From assembly GCA_964247055.1 (NCBI GenBank), contig OZ176051.1:4650001-4714000 (forward strand): DNA of 64,000 nucleotides. Direction: 5' to 3'. The DNA is from Paragordius varius (taxonomy: Eukaryota > Nematomorpha). Below the pieces are notes generated by a model. It was not told where the DNA came from. It did no database searches and saw only the letters and a program-made list of their open reading frames with translations. Below are positions 34,001-47,500 of the stretch, in pieces. Made by a program: the position numbers and the translations under genes. Position 1 is the first letter of the stretch, and each line of letters opens with the position of its first letter.

Positions 34001-36129
34001 CTAAAATATTTTATACATAATTATAAAAAGAGTGTAATATACAAAATTTAACTTAAAAAAGTGCATGTTAAGAGGTAAAAAATAAAAAATAAACTATAAA
34101 TATTTAAATTTAAAGGGTATAAAAACTAATATACCTCTTCGCACATGTTTAGCATATTTCTGGTACTTTCCAAAGACTAAATATATAAAATAATAGATTA
34201 GTAATAATGTATATTTATGGATATATAAATATATAAATCGGTTGATTGCTTAAGCGTTAAGAAATACTTTGATTGAAACATCGATACATAGGGGCGGCCC
34301 TCCATTATTTTCTATAAAAGAGGATGGGGTACGATACACACTGTTATCGGTCTGAGAATAAGGTAAATTTTTTATCTGTTGTCCATTAGGCTTTAAGGTT
34401 TTACTCTTTACGAATTTTTCATGAGGTGTCATACAATAAAAGTTGGAATAAGACACAAGGTATAATAACGAGAAAAAAGCAACGTTGAAACGGATTCGAT
34501 TGAGCCAAAAATCAAAATTTAAATAAGCCCAAGTACCCGGGATAATCATATTTGTGATGAGAATAAAAGATTCACATGATTGAAACGAAATCAAAAATAT
34601 ACTCACATTTGGTTGAACATTTTGGAGAAATATTAATAAACAAGGAAAAATATTATATGTTTTTTGCAAATTAGCGTAACAATATAAATCAAAACATCCT
34701 AACATATCTTATCATTTCTATGGTTGTATGTATTTTGCGTGCACCACAAAAAATTATATGTTTTCCTCTCATTTTTGTTTAATGATAACTGTTCTTTAGT
34801 ATGGCACAGTTAAATGGTGGTTAGATCACAATCAGTCTTTCATTACACAACTTAATTAAATAGCCTAATCTAGTAAAGTAGCCTAACTTAGATGTCCAGC
34901 AAAGATACTAAAGCAGAGATCACAAGATAGATAAAAGGTAAGTAACTCTTTCTTCACCTTGCTCATTTGATTATCCAGCTATGTTGCATCAAATATTCAG
35001 TCACAGATACCAATTAAAAAGATTGTGCAGCTAATAAAGTGCTTATTATCAAATAAGGCGATATATATCTATGAAAATATAAGTACAAGAAAAAAAATAA
35101 AAGTATTAGGCCAGTGGCATATCGAGAAGTAGGAAGGGGTGAATACATAACCCGGGCAGAGGTTCCCATTTATTAATTTTTGAAAATTTATTCACAAGTT
35201 TGCTTTTTTATGCCAAAGAGATTATTATTTGGAAACGCAATGTAAAAAAGGGAGCCTGTATTTCAATATGTGCAAGTATCCAATTTTTAATATTAAAATA
35301 CACCGGAAATACTTGGTTGTTAAATTAAATTATAAATAGATGAGAACCATTTATTTTAATATTCCGTACAAGAAATTTTAAAAGTAAAATTAACAATCTT
35401 CAATCTATAATTGTAAACACTTAAGCAAACGCAATAAAAAAAGTTTTGAAACAAATGTCCTTTAGGATTAGATTTTTACCGGTCAAAAAAAAAAAAGCAT
35501 TCTGATCGCTTAAAATATACAGTAATTCTGGCCATAAGCCTTCATCATTACCAAAATGTAAAATATATAGTCATGTATAAACTAAAAATATATTAAAAAA
35601 GATACTATATTTTCAATTTCAAAAGTGCAAAATGAAAAAATTGCCAATAATTATACCTATTTTTAAAATTAGCCAAACCATACAAATACTTATGGTTTGA
35701 TTGACCGGTTGAAAAAACATCCAGCTAAAAACTTCCAAAGATATGTTTTTTATGTGAAAATTAATCGGATAAGAAACCTAAAATTTAATATTAAATAATT
35801 GTAATAATTTAATTTAAAAAAAATATTTTCTAATGTATGATTTTAAGATTATTAATATCAATTTGAACGGTTAACTTAATTTTGTTTGGTTTATTTGCAA
35901 CAAATATATTAGCGGTAATAATTATTTCACCATGAAAGAAACATTTATAAGCGAGGGTAGCAGACCGATTATGCTTTTTTGAACAGTAAACTCCAAAACT
36001 CAACACCCTATCTCAAAAATCTAAATATGTTTGAAATTATTTTAAGAATTGCATATTTACCTCATCCGTTTTGGCATTCATTTTGAGTTGGAGTTCCTGT
36101 AACTCACGGCGCATTTGATCGTCCGACAT
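31020..36129 (-). CDS. SNAP25: SNAP-25, neuronal t-SNARE
   Basis: Seven exons, 36061-36129, 34135-34176, 33952-34000, 33181-33298, 32429-32560, 31819-31963 and 31020-31085, give 206 residues, the same length as human SNAP-25. It supplies two SNARE helices to the syntaxin-synaptobrevin complex that drives vesicle fusion at the plasma membrane. The first helix has [19 protein letters not shown] (with the zero-layer Gln). The linker has [11 protein letters not shown], and the second helix has [16 protein letters not shown] and [10 protein letters not shown] (second zero-layer Gln). The C terminus is RAAKILKN. The palmitoylation patch has three Cys rather than the four of mammals. Introns are 175-1884 nt and two contain MITEs. 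ATG 36129 matches the family start. Confidence 0.97.
33327..33582. mobile_element. MITE family M2, copy in SNAP-25 intron
   Basis: Starts CAGTAAAATTGGAATTATAA with AAGACAAAACGTAAAA inside. The right end has TTTTACGTTTTGTCATGG then AATTTCAATATAG, inverted relative to the left. It is homologous along its length to 1968-2213. Confidence 0.75.
33626..33834. mobile_element. MITE related to the copy at 1155
   Basis: The right end TTTACTCATACTG is the same terminal motif as at 1316, and the left end CAATGTGAGTAATAA is a degenerate partner. It lies in the same SNAP-25 intron as the M2 copy. Confidence 0.55.
34250..34705 (-). CDS. Hypothetical ORF nested in SNAP-25 intron 1
   Basis: A 151-codon frame opens with ATG 34705 and has a GC-richer second half reading [18 protein letters not shown] and [13 protein letters not shown]. 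One or two hydrophobic segments precede it. A strong donor-like GTGAGTAT lies within the frame after VQPN, so it might be an unrecognised exon rather than an intronless gene. I know no family match. It could be an alternative SNAP-25 exon, a nested gene or chance. Confidence 0.25.
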   Translation of the reverse strand: MLGCFDLYCYANLQKTYNIFPCLLIFLQNVQPNVSIFLISFQSCESFILITNMIIPGTWAYLNFDFWLNRIRFNVAFFSLLYLVSYSNFYCMTPHEKFVKSKTLKPNGQQIKNLPYSQTDNSVYRTPSSFIENNGGPPLCIDVSIKVFLNA

Positions 36130-37077
36130 GGTTGTGTTCAAGGTTTACGTGTGATTACTAAAAATACCAAAAGATAAATAGAGAATCAATTATTTTATAT
36201 CTAATATACTATAAAAATTTAAGAATATAAGATTTTCACAGATTGCGAAACTCGTTCAAATAAAACGGGAAAATTTATTTTAAGATCCTGATATAAAAAA
36301 ACCGGCTTGGTTCCTTAGATCCAAAAAAAGGTTGGAACCAAACAGAGTGTCCCCTTAATAGGACAGTGGAATCAGAATTACAATGGAAATACTAAGGGTT
36401 AAATTTAGATGTTTCGATATTGTTTAATTTATTAAGTTAAGACAATGTTGATTTGTTTCAGTAATAAAATTTACTTACTATATAGCAATAAGCAGTAATA
36501 CTTTTGGAGAGGAAAATCGATGATAAGATTGTGATATTGGTATTGGGATAGGATATTCAAAGATATTTTCAAAAAACTTATTTGTTAGGTTCTATCGGGT
36601 TGTCTTTTAATTTACCAAGGTAAAAAGTATAAATCATGGAATGAAGCATATTGCGATGATTGATCACAGAAGTGGTGTTGAAATAAATTAGAATCCATAA
36701 AATTAAATATAATTTATGATTTATTATGAATATGCGATAGCGATGATGTATACATTAATATGTTAAATGTTCAAATTGGTTGGCGATCAAGATCAATGAT
36801 GATAAACAAAGGATGAAATTTCTATACAAATATATAAATGATATTAAAAAATGCCGTTTTCTTGTGATAGATATAAAAAATTTAAATATAAAATAATGTC
36901 TTAAATATACAAAATTTCATAGATAATTTCTAATATAATTAAAAATCATCGTTAATATATATAGAGTAATTTTATAATTACTGCCAATTATTTAGGTGCA
37001 GGTGGTTTAAAGTAGTGTTAAATTTTTTTAGTAATATTCAAAACTATAGAAAAAATATAAATACATTCAGTCTAATA

Positions 37078-37078
<1 letters not shown>
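36130..37078. promoter_or_regulatory. 5' flank of SNAP-25
   Basis: A possible 5' UTR acceptor lies at about 36158 (TTTTTAG before the leader). Otherwise AT-rich with no recognisable element. Confidence 0.35.

Positions 37079-37157
<79 letters not shown>
37079..37157. repeat. (TA)n microsatellite
   Basis: About 78 bases of uninterrupted alternating TA. Confidence 0.97.
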
Positions 37158-37476
37158 GTTTAAAATTAATTTACTAGTTAAATAGTATGATATGATATTT
37201 TGAATTTATAATGAAGATGCTATTTTAGAGAAAAAATAGTTATATATATATGGTGTTTTATAGCTCTATATAAACATCATTCATTTGACCACCACGTGAT
37301 AAAATAACGCGAGTATAGAATTATAAAGAAACGCTAAACAGAACAAACAACCAAAACCAATATTCTTTAACATATAATTTTGTAAAAAAAAACTGCTAAA
37401 AACTATTTTTGACAAAAGCTATTAGCTAAGTTTTATCAGTACTAAAAAGCATAATCTAAAATGTAATTATCTATTA

Positions 37477-37766
37477 CAGGGGTGTCCAAAACAAATGGTT
37501 TTGCGGGCCGAATTTTTAACTTAAAAAACTGGCGGGCCGCATTCAAAAACAATATGTAGGTATTCATAAATATCTTATTTGATTTCTAGCCTAAGACTGT
37601 AAAAAGGCAAACGGAAAACAATGTTTTTTATTTGTTGCTGATTGGATTGGATAAACTCATTCAATAAATTAGTATGAGAAACATCAATTTTACTAAGATT
37701 TTGTGGGCATAATTTTGCAAATAGTGAATAATCAATTTTTTCGCGGGCCACATGTGGGACACCCTT
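37477..37766. mobile_element. hAT MITE, third copy
   Basis: Left end CAGGGGTGTCCAAAAC and right end GTGGGACACCCTT are inverted. TCTATTA is duplicated on both flanks (37470-37476, 37766-37772). The interior has two GCGGGCC motifs. Confidence 0.8.
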
Positions 37767-38989
37767 CTATTATACAATGAATATTTGCGAAAAAAAATGA
37801 CGAAACCTGGCTAAAATTTTTTTAAAAAAAGTACTCTATTCTATATAAATTATAAATGCAAAAACTTCAAAAACAGCATTTTTGAGGGAATCTGGTTATG
37901 TCATATATATAAAAGCCATGTCATTTAAGTTTTCACTAACTTTGTATGGCTTTCAACAATTATATAAATTAATTTTGAACAAGATGCCTTACTATATGGT
38001 ATTTATGCAGAGTTTAATTTATCCAATATATTTCAGCATGTACTAATGTCCAAATAATTTTTGGTAAGAGGGAGGAATAGAGCACAGTAAAGTGGACAAA
38101 ATCAATAAAACGTGGAAAATTACAAAAAACAAAATTTATATTCCAAGCAAAAATAAAAATTTTGGTTTCCCTATCAGTAAAACTATATTTTTAAAATATT
38201 ATTGGTTTAATTATGTTGTAGTAGAAATGTATTTCGTTAAAAATAATGAATTCCAATAAGTGCTAAAATTATAAAAATTATTAATCAAAGAAAAAACAAA
38301 CATATTTTTGGATATATGCAATATAATAAAAAAGATAATTGCTATATGGGAAAAGGAATATTGTAAAATAAAATTATTGTTAATCTGATTTATTTGTAAT
38401 AGGGAAGAAACATACCGAAAATCAATAACAAAAATATGGAAATAAATATATGATTTATACAAAAAACCCTAAAAATTGTAATTTTTTTGAATATATAATA
38501 TTTAAATTTCATAAAAATAATTGATAATTAAACATTTTTAGCTAATTTGATTTAATTTTATAAAAATAAATTAAAATCTACCTAATGCGAATCGTTGCCC
38601 ATCTACATATGAATAAGCGTATGATTACTTTTTCTCATGTTGTTTTGCAGATATAATATATATATATAAATATTATGTTTGTAGGGTAAGTATGGTATAA
38701 CATATTCATCATAAAAAACACAAAAATAATTTTTAGCATTTTATAAAATAGTAAAATTGCATTGAGAGTTGGTCTTGTGTGGTATACACTTTACCATATT
38801 GTTTTTTCTAGACGATTTTGGGGTAATTTTGTAACTTTAAGCTTATGTTTGAAACTAATCTACTTTTTAAAAGGTTGTTTTGATTAAATTATTAAAATTG
38901 TTTTCTTATGGGTAAAAACATATCTTTTTGTTGTTTTACAGTTCGAAATTGGGATAGCTCCAAAACCTTGATTAGAATAAATAGCTTTT
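37767..38989. other. Non-coding interval
   Basis: AT-rich. A CAGTAAAGTGGACAAAAT stretch at 38085 may be a solo end of the M2 family. No gene is supported; the 83-codon ORF at 38211 looks random. Confidence 0.45.
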
Positions 38990-40106
38990 AACATTAACGT
39001 TGGATACATCATATTCATTTCAGTCCTTCGATTCAAATTGTCTAGTTATATAACCCAGGCCTGTTTAACACTTGGATACAACACACTCATTTTAGTCCTT
39101 CGATTCAAATTGGGGTAGTTAAATACCCCAGGCCTGTTTAAAATCAAATACTTTAAAAAATATGGAAGGAATCGAAACCACGGCAAAATTTTGCACCTAT
39201 CTAACATCAATAAACCTAAATATATAAAAAATTTATTTCAAAAATACTTGATATAACTTATTTTAAGCTAAAACCGAAAGGTAAAAATTTCGCCAACGTG
39301 ACATGTGTCAAATGGTAAAATTAAAAAATAATACAAAATAAACCGCTTTTTATACTTCTATCAATGTTAGATGTAATTTATATTAAAAATTAGCTTTAGT
39401 TTTACTCTTAAAATTAAATGAAGACGATATTTTGCAAAAATTTTGTAAAATAAAAATGGCGGCGAAGTAGTTTGAGATGAAACTTTTTTTTCAAAACAAA
39501 ATTTTATCAAAATATTTTGGCATATTTATGTAATTTTTATCAGGATAGAAGCATAAATTTAAATTGGGACCGTTTCCTTCAGTAGTTTTTTAAAAATATT
39601 AAATTAAATTTAGTCTGGGGTATTTAGATACCCCAATTTGAATCGAAGTGTTAAATAATATTTAAAAAAATATGGAATAATTGAAACCATAGCAAACGTT
39701 TGCGCTTATATAACATTAATGAACCGAAATATAAAAAAAACCATTCAAAAATGCTATTACTTATTTTAAGGTAAAACTTAAATGTAAAAATTTAGCCTAA
39801 AAAATGCAAAATATACGACTTTTTCTCTTTATATCATTGTTAAATATGATAAAAAATGGTAAACATTTTTAAGCTTAGAATCAAATAAATGCAATATTTC
39901 GCAAATGTTTTTGTAAAATCAAAATGGCGTATAGAAAACTTCTTTTTTCAAAATTCGTTTTTATTTAGATATTTTGTCTTATTTATATAATTTATTAGGA
40001 TAGTAGCAAATTTTAAATTGGAACCGTTTTTTTCAGTAGTTTTTAAAAATATTAAACTAAATATTGTCCAGTGTATTTAGATACCCCAAATTGATTCGAA
40101 ATGTTA
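38990..40106. mobile_element. TTAA element with a second copy inserted
   Basis: An older copy (38990-39064 and 39653-40106, ending AAATGTTAA) is split by a younger, better preserved copy (39065-39652). The younger copy begins TTAACACTTGGATAC and ends CGAAGTGTTAA. Both contain the subterminal hairpin (GGGGTATTTAGATACCCC in the younger). They are in the same orientation. The insertion point in the older copy is a TTAA. Confidence 0.75.
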
Positions 40107-41330
40107 AATAATATTGAAATGCGGAAATCTTGAAACATTTTTGTTTTACTTATATTTACTTGTTTTATTTAAAATTTAACAAAAATAAAAATCACTGCGG
40201 AAATGTCGAAGACGAGGCTTAACAACTTTAAGTATTTCAAAAAATTTAATCATGTACCAAAAAAATTTAAAGAATGCTGATAAAATTTAAATGCTCTTTA
40301 AAACATTTGAATTTAACATATTCTGGGCACAATACCGCCCCAAAAATAAATAAAAATATTTCCAATATTATACTAACTAATTCATATCAAAATCGCATGT
40401 AAAAATTTGTTAGATCGCTAGCCCATTTCCAAAATTTAATATCAATACTTTTATTTTGTAGCGTTATTACCCTAGTGGGTTTTTATATTCAAAATCATAG
40501 ATAGGGTCAATAAATATGCATTCTTGTGCCTTTTAAGCAAGCACTTTGTAAAAACACATATGAAACTTTTTCACTGCCATTTTTCATATTTCAAAGTTGC
40601 TAATACAGGTATAAAAATGCATATTATGGTTAAAAATGTATAAATAGATATCTTTCAGATTATTATAAGAAATTTTTATTATTTTTCTTTTTAATCAGAT
40701 TTTTCTGTCGACTGCGTTTATGAGACACAGGTAAAAAACTTTGAAATTTATATCAATTAACGACTGTTAATTATGTAATTTAAAAGAAATTCAGCGCAAA
40801 ATGTAATCGACCACAAAACATTGAAAAGGGAAAGCAATGTTTAAAAAGCAAAATAATTATTTTGACTTTTTGTAGCCCATATAAATAAAATTTAATATAA
40901 CCATTTATTTGCCTTTTATTATTCTATAAAATTATATAACTTTTTCTTTAACTCCTACCCACCATCATTAGTAATGGGATTTGCGAATGGTAATAAATTT
41001 GGCCATTTCTATATAAATTAAGTATTTTAAGATCATTCGTTATAATGTTAAAACATGTATGAAATAGATTCTAACGGATATGACTGATAGTTCCAAATTT
41101 TTAAATTTTTTTAGTTAAGCCTGGTTTTAGCCTTTTCATGTGATTTAAGAAAGTTATTTACACTTTTATTGTAAGAGCTCCATATCAGAAAATGGCGAAG
41201 TTCGCACACATTTTTTAATTGAAATTATCCATATCTTTAATGTATAGTAAATTTTCAGATTAAATTTTTGAACTTAGAATTTGATGAAGTGTATTATAGA
41301 TAGTTTGCATCCTATATTAAAATCGGTGTT
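40107..41330 (+). repeat. Dispersed repeat R2, diverged third copy
   Basis: The part at 41130-41290 matches 9880-10030 (GTGATTTAAGAAAGTTATTT, then CTCCATATCAGAAAATGG). The preceding kilobase is AT-rich and only weakly similar. Non-coding. Confidence 0.45.
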
Positions 41331-41533
41331 AGTTTCTGCCCTAATTATCATAAATCTATTTTGATATAAAGATAATGTTCCAAATATAGGATTTAAATAA
41401 ATATTTATTTAACAATTAATAATTTGGCTAATACAATCAGACCACCTAATTTTTATATAACTCAGAAAAAAAGATGCGAATTTCGCTGAGTATTAAATGT
41501 GAATTCGCATGTTAACGAAATTAGTGTGGATTG

Positions 41534-44500
41534 TCATACATTTTCGTTTTGTTGACAAAAGTTATCAATTATTGCTTGTTTTTCTTCTTCTAATGATTCA
41601 ATCTTTTCCTTTATAAGAATCTGTGCAAATGAAAATATTTAAACAACCGTTATTAATAAAATAGTAATATACAACATTTAATATTATTGCTTTGGAATAT
41701 AAAATGGAAGCTATGTCAAACGTTATCAATTAAAAATAAAAAGGACATTATATAATATCTAACACGAAAATATTTATATTTTTTGCCATTAATCATTTGA
41801 TAAATTTTGTAAATTTACACAATATTCATTTAATAAATAGGGAAATTTGGAATAAACTATTTAAGTCATAGTAAACTTATTGTTTAAATATAATATTTTT
41901 TATGGGAAACTTACTCTAGCAGATGCAACTATTTGATTTGCCAAAGTGTGAGACATAAATTTTACGTCTTTCACCAAAGATTCAGGTTTTGCGTTTGCAA
42001 GCGCATAAAGATTTTTGTATCCTGCATCGTAGATCTGACGAATTCGACCCTATGTTTAAAATTAAATTTAACACATTATTAATGAATTAATTGGTTTTGA
42101 TATTTTCTAAATAAACATAATATTTTTAGCAATTATGTGTAGGTAAAATATTTTTTGAGAATATAAAATATTAATAAAAGGTACAAAAATTAGTATATTT
42201 ACCATTTTGACGCCAGGGAGATCTATAAGTGGAAGCAAATCTTTGCTAAACAAATTGCTAAATTGTTTTAGAAAGGTGGGTAGGATACATTGAATTGGCC
42301 AAAATTCTTCAAACTCCTTTAAATATTAATTTATTAATATAGTAGCAAAAAAGTTGTTAGAAGGTTTACATTAAATCGTCGCGTAGTAAACTATTATGTG
42401 GAAACCTTAAATTTCATATTAACTAAAAAGGAAAATAATCAGGCAAAAATATAAATATATTGTATAAGCATTTACCTCTAAAACGGATTTTATTCTTATT
42501 ATTATTATTAAACAGTAAAATCTGAGATGCTCAAAAATTTGAGGTATTTATATAGACATTTATTTATAAATAAAAAGCTAAACTTGTAAGAATGATAATA
42601 TTGAATTGCCAAATTGTATTGCGGATTGATAAAGATGTTGGACAAAACTTCTATTTAACTCTCCAAATTCTTTTGCTGTTTGCCATATGGAAGAACTTTG
42701 CCACAAAGAATACAAAATGAGACTCCAATAAAATCTATTAAATATGGGTTCTTTGGCAACCTGTTATCAATTAATTTGTAATTTAATTAATATTAGATTG
42801 ACAATTTTTCAAAAATATTATTACCATTTCTTTGTTCATATTACTTCCCATCATTTTTTGTATGATGAGATTTTCATTAATACCCAATATGTCTAAAATT
42901 TTGTGTTCCGCATTAAATTTTGATACCTATATTCAAGGGAAATTAACTAAAGATACAGTAAATATGATACATGGGGTGGGGTGATAAAAAAGTCGCACTT
43001 GACTTGTAAGTCAAGCGTGGCAGTTGAGCAAGTTTACTTAAGCCAGCAAGTGTACACTTGAAGATCGGTGATTAAAAAACACTTAAGTCAAGTATTTTGC
43101 TTATGAATGTACATTTTTTGCCACCCAATTCGAATTTTACGGAAATTTTTGATCATTTACAGCCAAAATTTACGAAATAGGGCACAAAAAGATAAACAAT
43201 CAATACAATATGCATTTATTGAAGTTTTTCAACAGTTGCACGTATTTAATTGCATATTATAGATATTTCTTAATGTTTAGCCCTTTGTGAATAAAATTTT
43301 TATGTTGATGAAACCATTCGCTCTCACACTATCTTTTATTCCATACAACTTATTTTGTTAGGAGTCCATTTGCAAATACAATGGGAAGATGTTTATACAT
43401 TATATCATTATACTATTTTTAATTGATTATCAATATCACATTACAAATAAATTTATGACGAAATAAACTCTTTACATGTTTTAATGGTAAAGTAACCTTT
43501 AGCGTTTATAAATTTATGTAAAACAAAGATTTGAAAACTTTAAATAAGATTAATATTTAATTATTAATTTTAAGATATTTTCGAGATTCCAAATTTTTGC
43601 GCGTTTACGGAATCGATAAATTTAGCATATCTTTATATGCATTGTTCTTAAATATTAGCAGTGTCGCAAAAATTATCATATTTGTATCCACCCGATTTGA
43701 ATAGGTTAATTAGCCAAAAATTATCAAATAAACACTTTATAGCAATAACAAAGGTTTTAATTCCATATAAAACCTAAATTATATACATAAATTTCCAAAA
43801 TATTTATCCAGATTTTAGAAACTGTCAAGCGTGTCCTACACCACACCTGCATAATCTTCAAGTTTTACTTGATCATATTATTTTTTATCACCTCCAAATC
43901 AAGTCTTGCTTGACTTAAGTCGTCTAATGTTAATTATTTTTTATTACATAAAGCAAGTTATGACTAAAAAAACCTGTAAGTCAAAAAAGTTTTTTATCAC
44001 CCCACCCATGCTTTCGATTTTTATTAAGGGAATGAAACCTTAAATAAAGCAAGTTTCCAATCAGAATCCGGGACATGAATGGACATATCGTATGGTGTGA
44101 TTAAAAATATGAGATGTAAACATGTTGACACCATGAGAGAATTTTGAGCCTCTGATAGATCTTTGTATAATCTAAAACCAGTATTGTAGTCCAGGTAGCC
44201 TAAAAATACGAGGTATATTATTGCGAAAGTTAAATATGTTATATTTTTACAAACGGTTTTAACCCTGCAAAGTTAAATGAGCAATATATTTAATTTAACT
44301 TTGTTTATAAATTTTACAAACTATGATGGGTGAATGAAACAGTTAACGGTGACAAAGAAACTATGATGGGTGAATATGAAACGGTTAACAATGAGTAAGA
44401 AACTATGAGGGGTGAATGAAACGGTTAACGGTGAATAAGAAACTATGATGAGTGAATGAAACGGTTAACGGTGAAGAAGAAACTATGATCGGTGAATGAA

Positions 44501-47500
44501 ACGGTTAGTGAATAAGAAACTCTGATTGGTGATGGAACGGTTAACGGTGAATAAGAAACTATAATGGATGAATGTTACGGTTAACGCTGAAGAAGAAACT
44601 ATGATGATCGGTGAATGAAACGGTTAACGGTGAATAAGAAACTATGATGGGTGAATGAAACCGTTACGGTGAAAAGAAACTATGATCGGTGAATGAAACG
44701 GTTAACGGTGAATAAGAAACTCTGATGGGTGAATGAAACGGTTAACGGTGAATAAGAAACTATGATGGGTAAATGGAACGGTTAAGGTGAATAAGAAACT
44801 ATAATGGGTAAATGAAACGGTTAACGGTGAGAAGAAACTATGAATGGTGAATGGAGGAACGGTTAACGGTGAATAAGAAACTATGATGGGTGAATGGAGG
44901 AACGGTTAACGGTGAATAAGAAACTAGAATGGGTGAATGTTACGGTTGGCGGTGAAGAAGAAACTATGACGGATGAATGAAACGGTTAACGGTGAAAAGC
45001 AACTATGATGGGTGAATAAAACGGTTAACGGTGAATAAGAAACTAGATGAATGTTACGGTTAACGGTGAAGAAGAAACTATGATCGGTGAATGAAACGGT
45101 TAGTGAATAAGAAACTCTGATTGGTGAATGGAACGGTTAACGGTGAATAAGAAACTATAATGGATGAATGTTACGGTTAACGCTGAAGAAGAAACTATGA
45201 TGATCGGTGAATGAAACTGTTAACGGTGAATTAGAAACTATGATCGGTGAATGAAACGGTTAACGGTGAGAAGAAACTTTGATGGGTGAATGAAACGGTT
45301 AACGGTAAATAAGAAACTATAATAAGTGAATGTTACGGTTAACGGAAAGAAACATGATGGGTGAATGAAACGGTTAACGGTGAATAAGAAACTATGATGG
45401 ATGAATGAAACGGTTAACGGTGAATAAGAAACTATGATGGGTGAATGAAACGGTTAATGAATAAGAAACTATGATGAGTGAATGAAACGGTTAATGAATA
45501 AGAAACTATGACGGGTGAATGAAACGGTTAACGCTGAATAAGAAATAATGATGGGTGAATGAAAAGGTTAACGGTGAATAAGAAACTATGATGGGTGAAT
45601 GAAACGGTTAACGGTGAATAAGAAACTATAATGGATGAATGTTACGGTTAACGCTGAAGAAGAAACTATGATGATCGGTGAATGAAACTGTTAACGGTGA
45701 ATTAGAAACTATGATCGGTGAATGAAACGGTTAACGGTGAGAAGAAACTTTGATGGGTGAATGAAACGGTTAACGGTAAATAAGAAACTATAATAAGTGA
45801 ATGTTACGGTTAACGGAAAGAAACATGATGGGTGAATGAAACGGTTAACGGTGAATAAGAAACTATGATGGATGAATGAAACGGTTAACGGTGAATAAGA
45901 AACTATGATGGGTGAATGAAACGGTTAATGAATAAGAAACTATGATGAGTGAATGAAACGGTTAATGAATAAGAAACTATGACGGGTGAATGAAACGGTT
46001 AACGCTGAATAAGAAATAATGATGGGTGAATGAAAAGGTTAACGGTGAATAAGAAACTATGATGGGTGAATGAAACGGTTAACGGTGAATAAAAAACTAT
46101 GATGGGTGAATGAAACAGTTAACGGTGAGTAAGAAACCATGATGGGTGAATGAAACGGTTAACGATGAATAAGAAACTATGATGGGTGAATGAAACGGTT
46201 AACGATGAATAAGAAACTATGATGGGTGAAGGAAACGGTTAATGAATAAGAAACTATGATGAGTGAATGAAACGGTAAATGAATAAGAAACTATGACGGG
46301 TGAATGAAACGGTTAACGCTGAATAAGAAATAATGATGGGTGAATGAAAAGGTTAAAGGTGAATAAGAAACTATGATGGGTGAATGAAACTGTTAACGGT
46401 GAGTAAGAAACCATGATGGGTGAATGAAACGGTTAACGATGAATAAGAAACTATGATGGGTGAATGAAACGGTTAACGATGAATAAGAAACTATGATGGG
46501 TGAAGGAAACGGTTAATGAATAAGAAACTATGATGGGTGAAGGAAACGGTTAATGAATAAGAAACTATGATGAGTGAATGAAACGGTTAATGAATAAGAA
46601 ACTATGATGAGTGAATGAAACGGTTAATGAATAAGAAACTATGACGGGTGAATGAAACGGTTAACGCTGAATAAGAAATAATGATGGGTGAATGAAACGG
46701 TTAACGGTGAATAAGAAACTATGATGGGTGAATGAAACGGTTAACGATGAATAAGAAACTATGATGGGTGAAGGAAACGGTTAATGAATAAGAGACTATG
46801 ATGAGTGAATGAAACGGTTAATGAAAAAGAAACTATGATGAGTGAATGAAACGGTTAATGAAAAAGAAACTATGATGAGTGAATGAAACGGTTAATGAAT
46901 AAGAAACTATGAAGGGTGAATGAAACGGTTAACGATGAATAAGAAACTATGATGGGTGAATGAAACGGTTAACGATGAATAAGAAACTATGATGGGTGAA
47001 GGAAACGGTTAATGAATAAGAGACTATGATGAGTGAATGAAACGGTTAATGAAAAAGAAACTATGATGAGTGAATGAAACGGTTAATGAAAAAGAAACTA
47101 TGATGAGTGAATGAAACGGTTAATGAATAAGAAACTATGACGGGTGAATGAAACGGTTAACGCTGAATAAGAAATAATGATGGGTGAATGAAACGGTTAA
47201 CGGTGAATAAGAAACTATGATGGGTGAATGAAACGGTTAACGATGAATAAGAAACTATGATGGGTGAAGGAAACGGTTAATGAATAAGAGACTATGATGA
47301 GTGAATGAAACGGTTAATGAAAAAGAAACTATGATGAGTGAATGAAACGGTTAATGAAAAAGAAACTATGATGAGTGAATGAAACGGTTAATGAATAAGA
47401 AACTATGATGGGTGAATGAAACGGTTAACGATGAATAAGAAACTATGATGGGTGAAGGAAACGGTTAATGAATAAGAAACTATGATGAGTGAATGAAACG

